From Coemansia sp. RSA 1804 (Eukaryota; Kickxellomycota; Kickxellomycetes; Kickxellales; Kickxellaceae): a stretch of 18,607 bases of DNA. Under the pieces are notes generated by a model that did not search any database, had not been told where the DNA came from, and saw nothing but the letters and a program-made list of their open reading frames with translations. The stretch spans positions 1 to 18,607 of the forward strand of contig JANBTH010000383.1 of NCBI GenBank assembly GCA_027578815.1, read 5' to 3'. The translations under genes and the position numbers were made by a program. Positions 17,318-18,607 of this stretch are shown here, one piece after another (position 1 is the first letter of the stretch; every line of letters starts with the position of its first letter).

Positions 17318-17669
17318 TAGTGAAGTCTACAGCTGCCCTCCTCCTCCTACTTCCTTCCCAAGAGAGAGACAGATAAAACGGCTTGAGAGAAGAGGCTGCT
17401 GTTGCACACTATTACTAATAGGACAGACGCGTTTTGGCTGTTGTTGTTGTTGTTTTGCAAGTGATGTATATTAGACAGAAACGATAGAATTGAAAAAAGA
17501 AATGCAAATAGAGTGCTTAATAAGAAAAGCAAAAAAGATTATTTTGCTCGTTGGGTAGAAAAACGTCCACGCATAAAGGGCAACTACTGCTGCTGTTTGC
17601 GTGTGATAAAAACGGTGATGCTGATGATGTCGCTCACATTTTGGTAGTGAAAGAGAAAGGAGATGTGCG
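17318..17669. promoter_or_regulatory. Promoter region of the STK11IP-like gene and VMA22 3' flank
   Basis: This 352-base spacer lies between two minus-strand genes in the same direction. It includes a pyrimidine-rich stretch just before the STK11IP-like ATG (CCTCCTCCTCC-type, about 17336-17358) and a short GTT microsatellite at about 17440-17454. No gene and no clear TATA box or poly(A) hexamer are visible. Confidence 0.4.
17440..17454. repeat. GTT trinucleotide microsatellite
   Basis: Five consecutive GTT units lie in the non-coding spacer upstream of the STK11IP-like gene. Confidence 0.7.
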
Positions 17670-18197
17670 CTATTTCGGCAGAGCATCAACTGCATCCATG
17701 TCGAGCTGGAGCCGCTCCTGCTCACGCTGGATTGCGTGTGCCAGATGCGCCAAGCGAGCAAGCGAGTCCAGCGACGCAACAAAGCCCTTCTGGGCGTCCT
17801 TGAGCGCCGGCGGTACCAGCATCCCGAACCAGAGCAGCGGGTCCTTGGAGGTCTTGCGAGCACGAGGTTTTTCGTCCTCGGAACCGCTGTCGTCTTGGTC
17901 ACTGTCCTCAGCCATCCTCCTATTAACCAGGAATATTTTACTTTCGTCAGCTGCGGCATTGTCAATGGGATTGGTCTCGTCGACAGACACAGTGGCAATT
18001 GCCCTTGGGTGCGCGCTGTACAGGTCCGGGGATATCCACTGGTACCCCGCCGACCGCTTTGCTCGGGCCAGATCGAAGAAGGCTTGTCTGAGAGAGGTGT
18101 TGGCTTCGTCGCGGAGACGGCGGTACTCCGCCACGCGGTCCAGTACGTTGAGCAGACCGGCGTCCATGCGCAGCCTGGCAGCGTCTTCATCGTCCAT
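17670..18197 (-). CDS. VMA22: V-ATPase assembly factor Vma22/CCDC115-like
   Basis: The gene encodes 175 residues from the ATG at 18197 (MDDEDAARLR). The frame continues upstream, but the extra residues are Phe/Tyr-rich and unlike the family, so I prefer the internal ATG. Seen directly: an N-terminal helix (about 10-35, LLNVLDRVAEYRRLRD), FFDLARAKRSAG (40-51), an acidic linker (about 97-110, DSDQDDSGSEDE), and the family signature DPLLWFGMLVPPALKDAQKG (119-138), followed by a C-terminal coiled coil (about 139-170). Vma22 and its animal counterpart CCDC115 act at the ER with Vma12/TMEM199 to assemble the membrane sector of the vacuolar proton ATPase. Length is in the family range. It is head to tail with the STK11IP-like gene and divergent from the succinyl-CoA ligase gene. 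Confidence 0.87.
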   Translation of the reverse strand: MDDEDAARLRMDAGLLNVLDRVAEYRRLRDEANTSLRQAFFDLARAKRSAGYQWISPDLYSAHPRAIATVSVDETNPIDNAAADESKIFLVNRRMAEDSDQDDSGSEDEKPRARKTSKDPLLWFGMLVPPALKDAQKGFVASLDSLARLAHLAHAIQREQERLQLDMDAVDALPK

Positions 18198-18462
18198 AGG
18201 AATTGGAGGGTAGATAAATCGAGTGAATTGCAGTGAGGTGAAGCGAAAGAAGAGAAAGTGATAATGAGCGGAGTAGAAAGAGAGACCATCCATCCACGTG
18301 TGCCTGCAAATAACCCAGCGAATAAAAGTACCTGATCTCCTCCATCCTTATGTGCACAGCTGGAGAACGAAAGAAAAAAAACCCAGCGCAAGGTAGAAGA
18401 GGTATTTTGCTTTTCGGTCACTTCTTTATTTGCATTTCTCCAAACCACTCGACTTTTTCACA
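18198..18462. promoter_or_regulatory. Divergent promoter between VMA22 and the succinyl-CoA ligase gene
   Basis: This 265-base spacer lies between two divergent ATGs and must carry both promoters. No strong TATA box is visible. Purine-rich and AAAGAAA-like runs occur on the plus strand (about 18241-18285 and 18370-18380). No gene is visible. Confidence 0.45.
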
Positions 18463-18607
18463 ATGCTAAGACAGACGGTGGACTGCGCACTACGGCTGCG
18501 CGCAGCGGAGACAACGGCTATTCGTCTGCAGACCCAAATGCCGCGAACGCTGAGGACATCGGCGCAGCACGGGCTCCCGCGCATCAGCATGCACGAGTAC
18601 CAGCAGC
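18463..18607 (+). CDS. LSC2: Probable mitochondrial succinyl-CoA ligase beta subunit (N-terminal fragment)
   Basis: The frame opens at the ATG at 18463 and runs off the window after 48 codons. Residues 1-40 form a typical mitochondrial targeting sequence: Arg at 3, 11, 13, 21, 28 and 31, almost no acidic residues, Ala/Thr/Leu-rich, ending near LRTSAQHGLPR. Residues 41-48, ISMHEYQQ, match the conserved mature N-terminus of succinyl-CoA synthetase beta subunits (LxxHEYQ-type). That enzyme makes ATP or GTP from succinyl-CoA in the TCA cycle in the mitochondrial matrix. Only the short HEYQ block supports the family, so the ADP- or GDP-forming type cannot be told. Confidence 0.72.
   Translation, partial: MLRQTVDCALRLRAAETTAIRLQTQMPRTLRTSAQHGLPRISMHEYQQ

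Noticed and set aside
18198..18293. N-terminal extension of Vma22 by 32 residues
   Set aside because: The extra residues are Phe/Tyr/His-rich and unlike the family. The ATG at 18197 gives the usual acidic start followed by the first helix.
1..18607. tRNA genes, rRNA, CRISPR arrays, riboswitches
   Set aside because: The spacers were read on both strands for tRNA A/B-box patterns and regular spaced repeats. None were seen, and the window is eukaryotic nuclear DNA.

Overview
The window looks like nuclear DNA of a fungus, most likely an early-diverging (zygomycete-grade) lineage. A Kickxellales-like organism is my best guess, made from gene content and style only. All recognisable genes are eukaryotic housekeeping genes. 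They are compact, appear free of introns within the window, are separated by short AT-rich spacers, and carry long low-complexity or acidic insertions. I see no prokaryotic operon structure, phage, CRISPR array, tRNA or rRNA gene.

Layout from left to right: the C-terminal end of the splicing factor BUD31 (+, 1-285). Tail to tail with it is a 1632-residue CSB/Rad26 transcription-coupled repair ATPase (-, 681-5579). Next is a 299-residue protein with CENP-B/pogo-type DNA-binding domains but no DDE transposase domain (-, 5939-6838). Then come a DCAF7/WDR68-like WD40 protein (-, 7131-8549) and, divergent from it, the 18S rRNA aminocarboxypropyltransferase TSR3 (+, 9019-10110). A 1.2-kb AT-rich gap follows. 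It holds a probable small gene encoding a 61-residue hydrophilic protein made of two 25-residue tandem repeats (-, 10552-10737). After the gap come a 1995-residue LRR/zinc-ribbon protein resembling STK11IP (LKB1-interacting protein 1) (-, 11330-17317), a Vma22/CCDC115-like V-ATPase assembly factor (-, 17670-18197) and, divergent from that, the start of a probable mitochondrial succinyl-CoA ligase beta subunit (+, from 18463 to the window end).

Most of these genes act in separate processes: splicing, DNA repair, kinase scaffolding, rRNA modification and the TCA cycle. One functional pairing stands out. The STK11IP-like gene lies head to tail with VMA22, and both families are tied to the vacuolar/lysosomal V-ATPase. 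The items most worth a second look are the transposase-less CENP-B-like protein, the tandem-repeat mini-protein in the AT-rich gap, and the STK11IP-like/VMA22 neighbourhood. I did not find a multi-gene system that I could call new.
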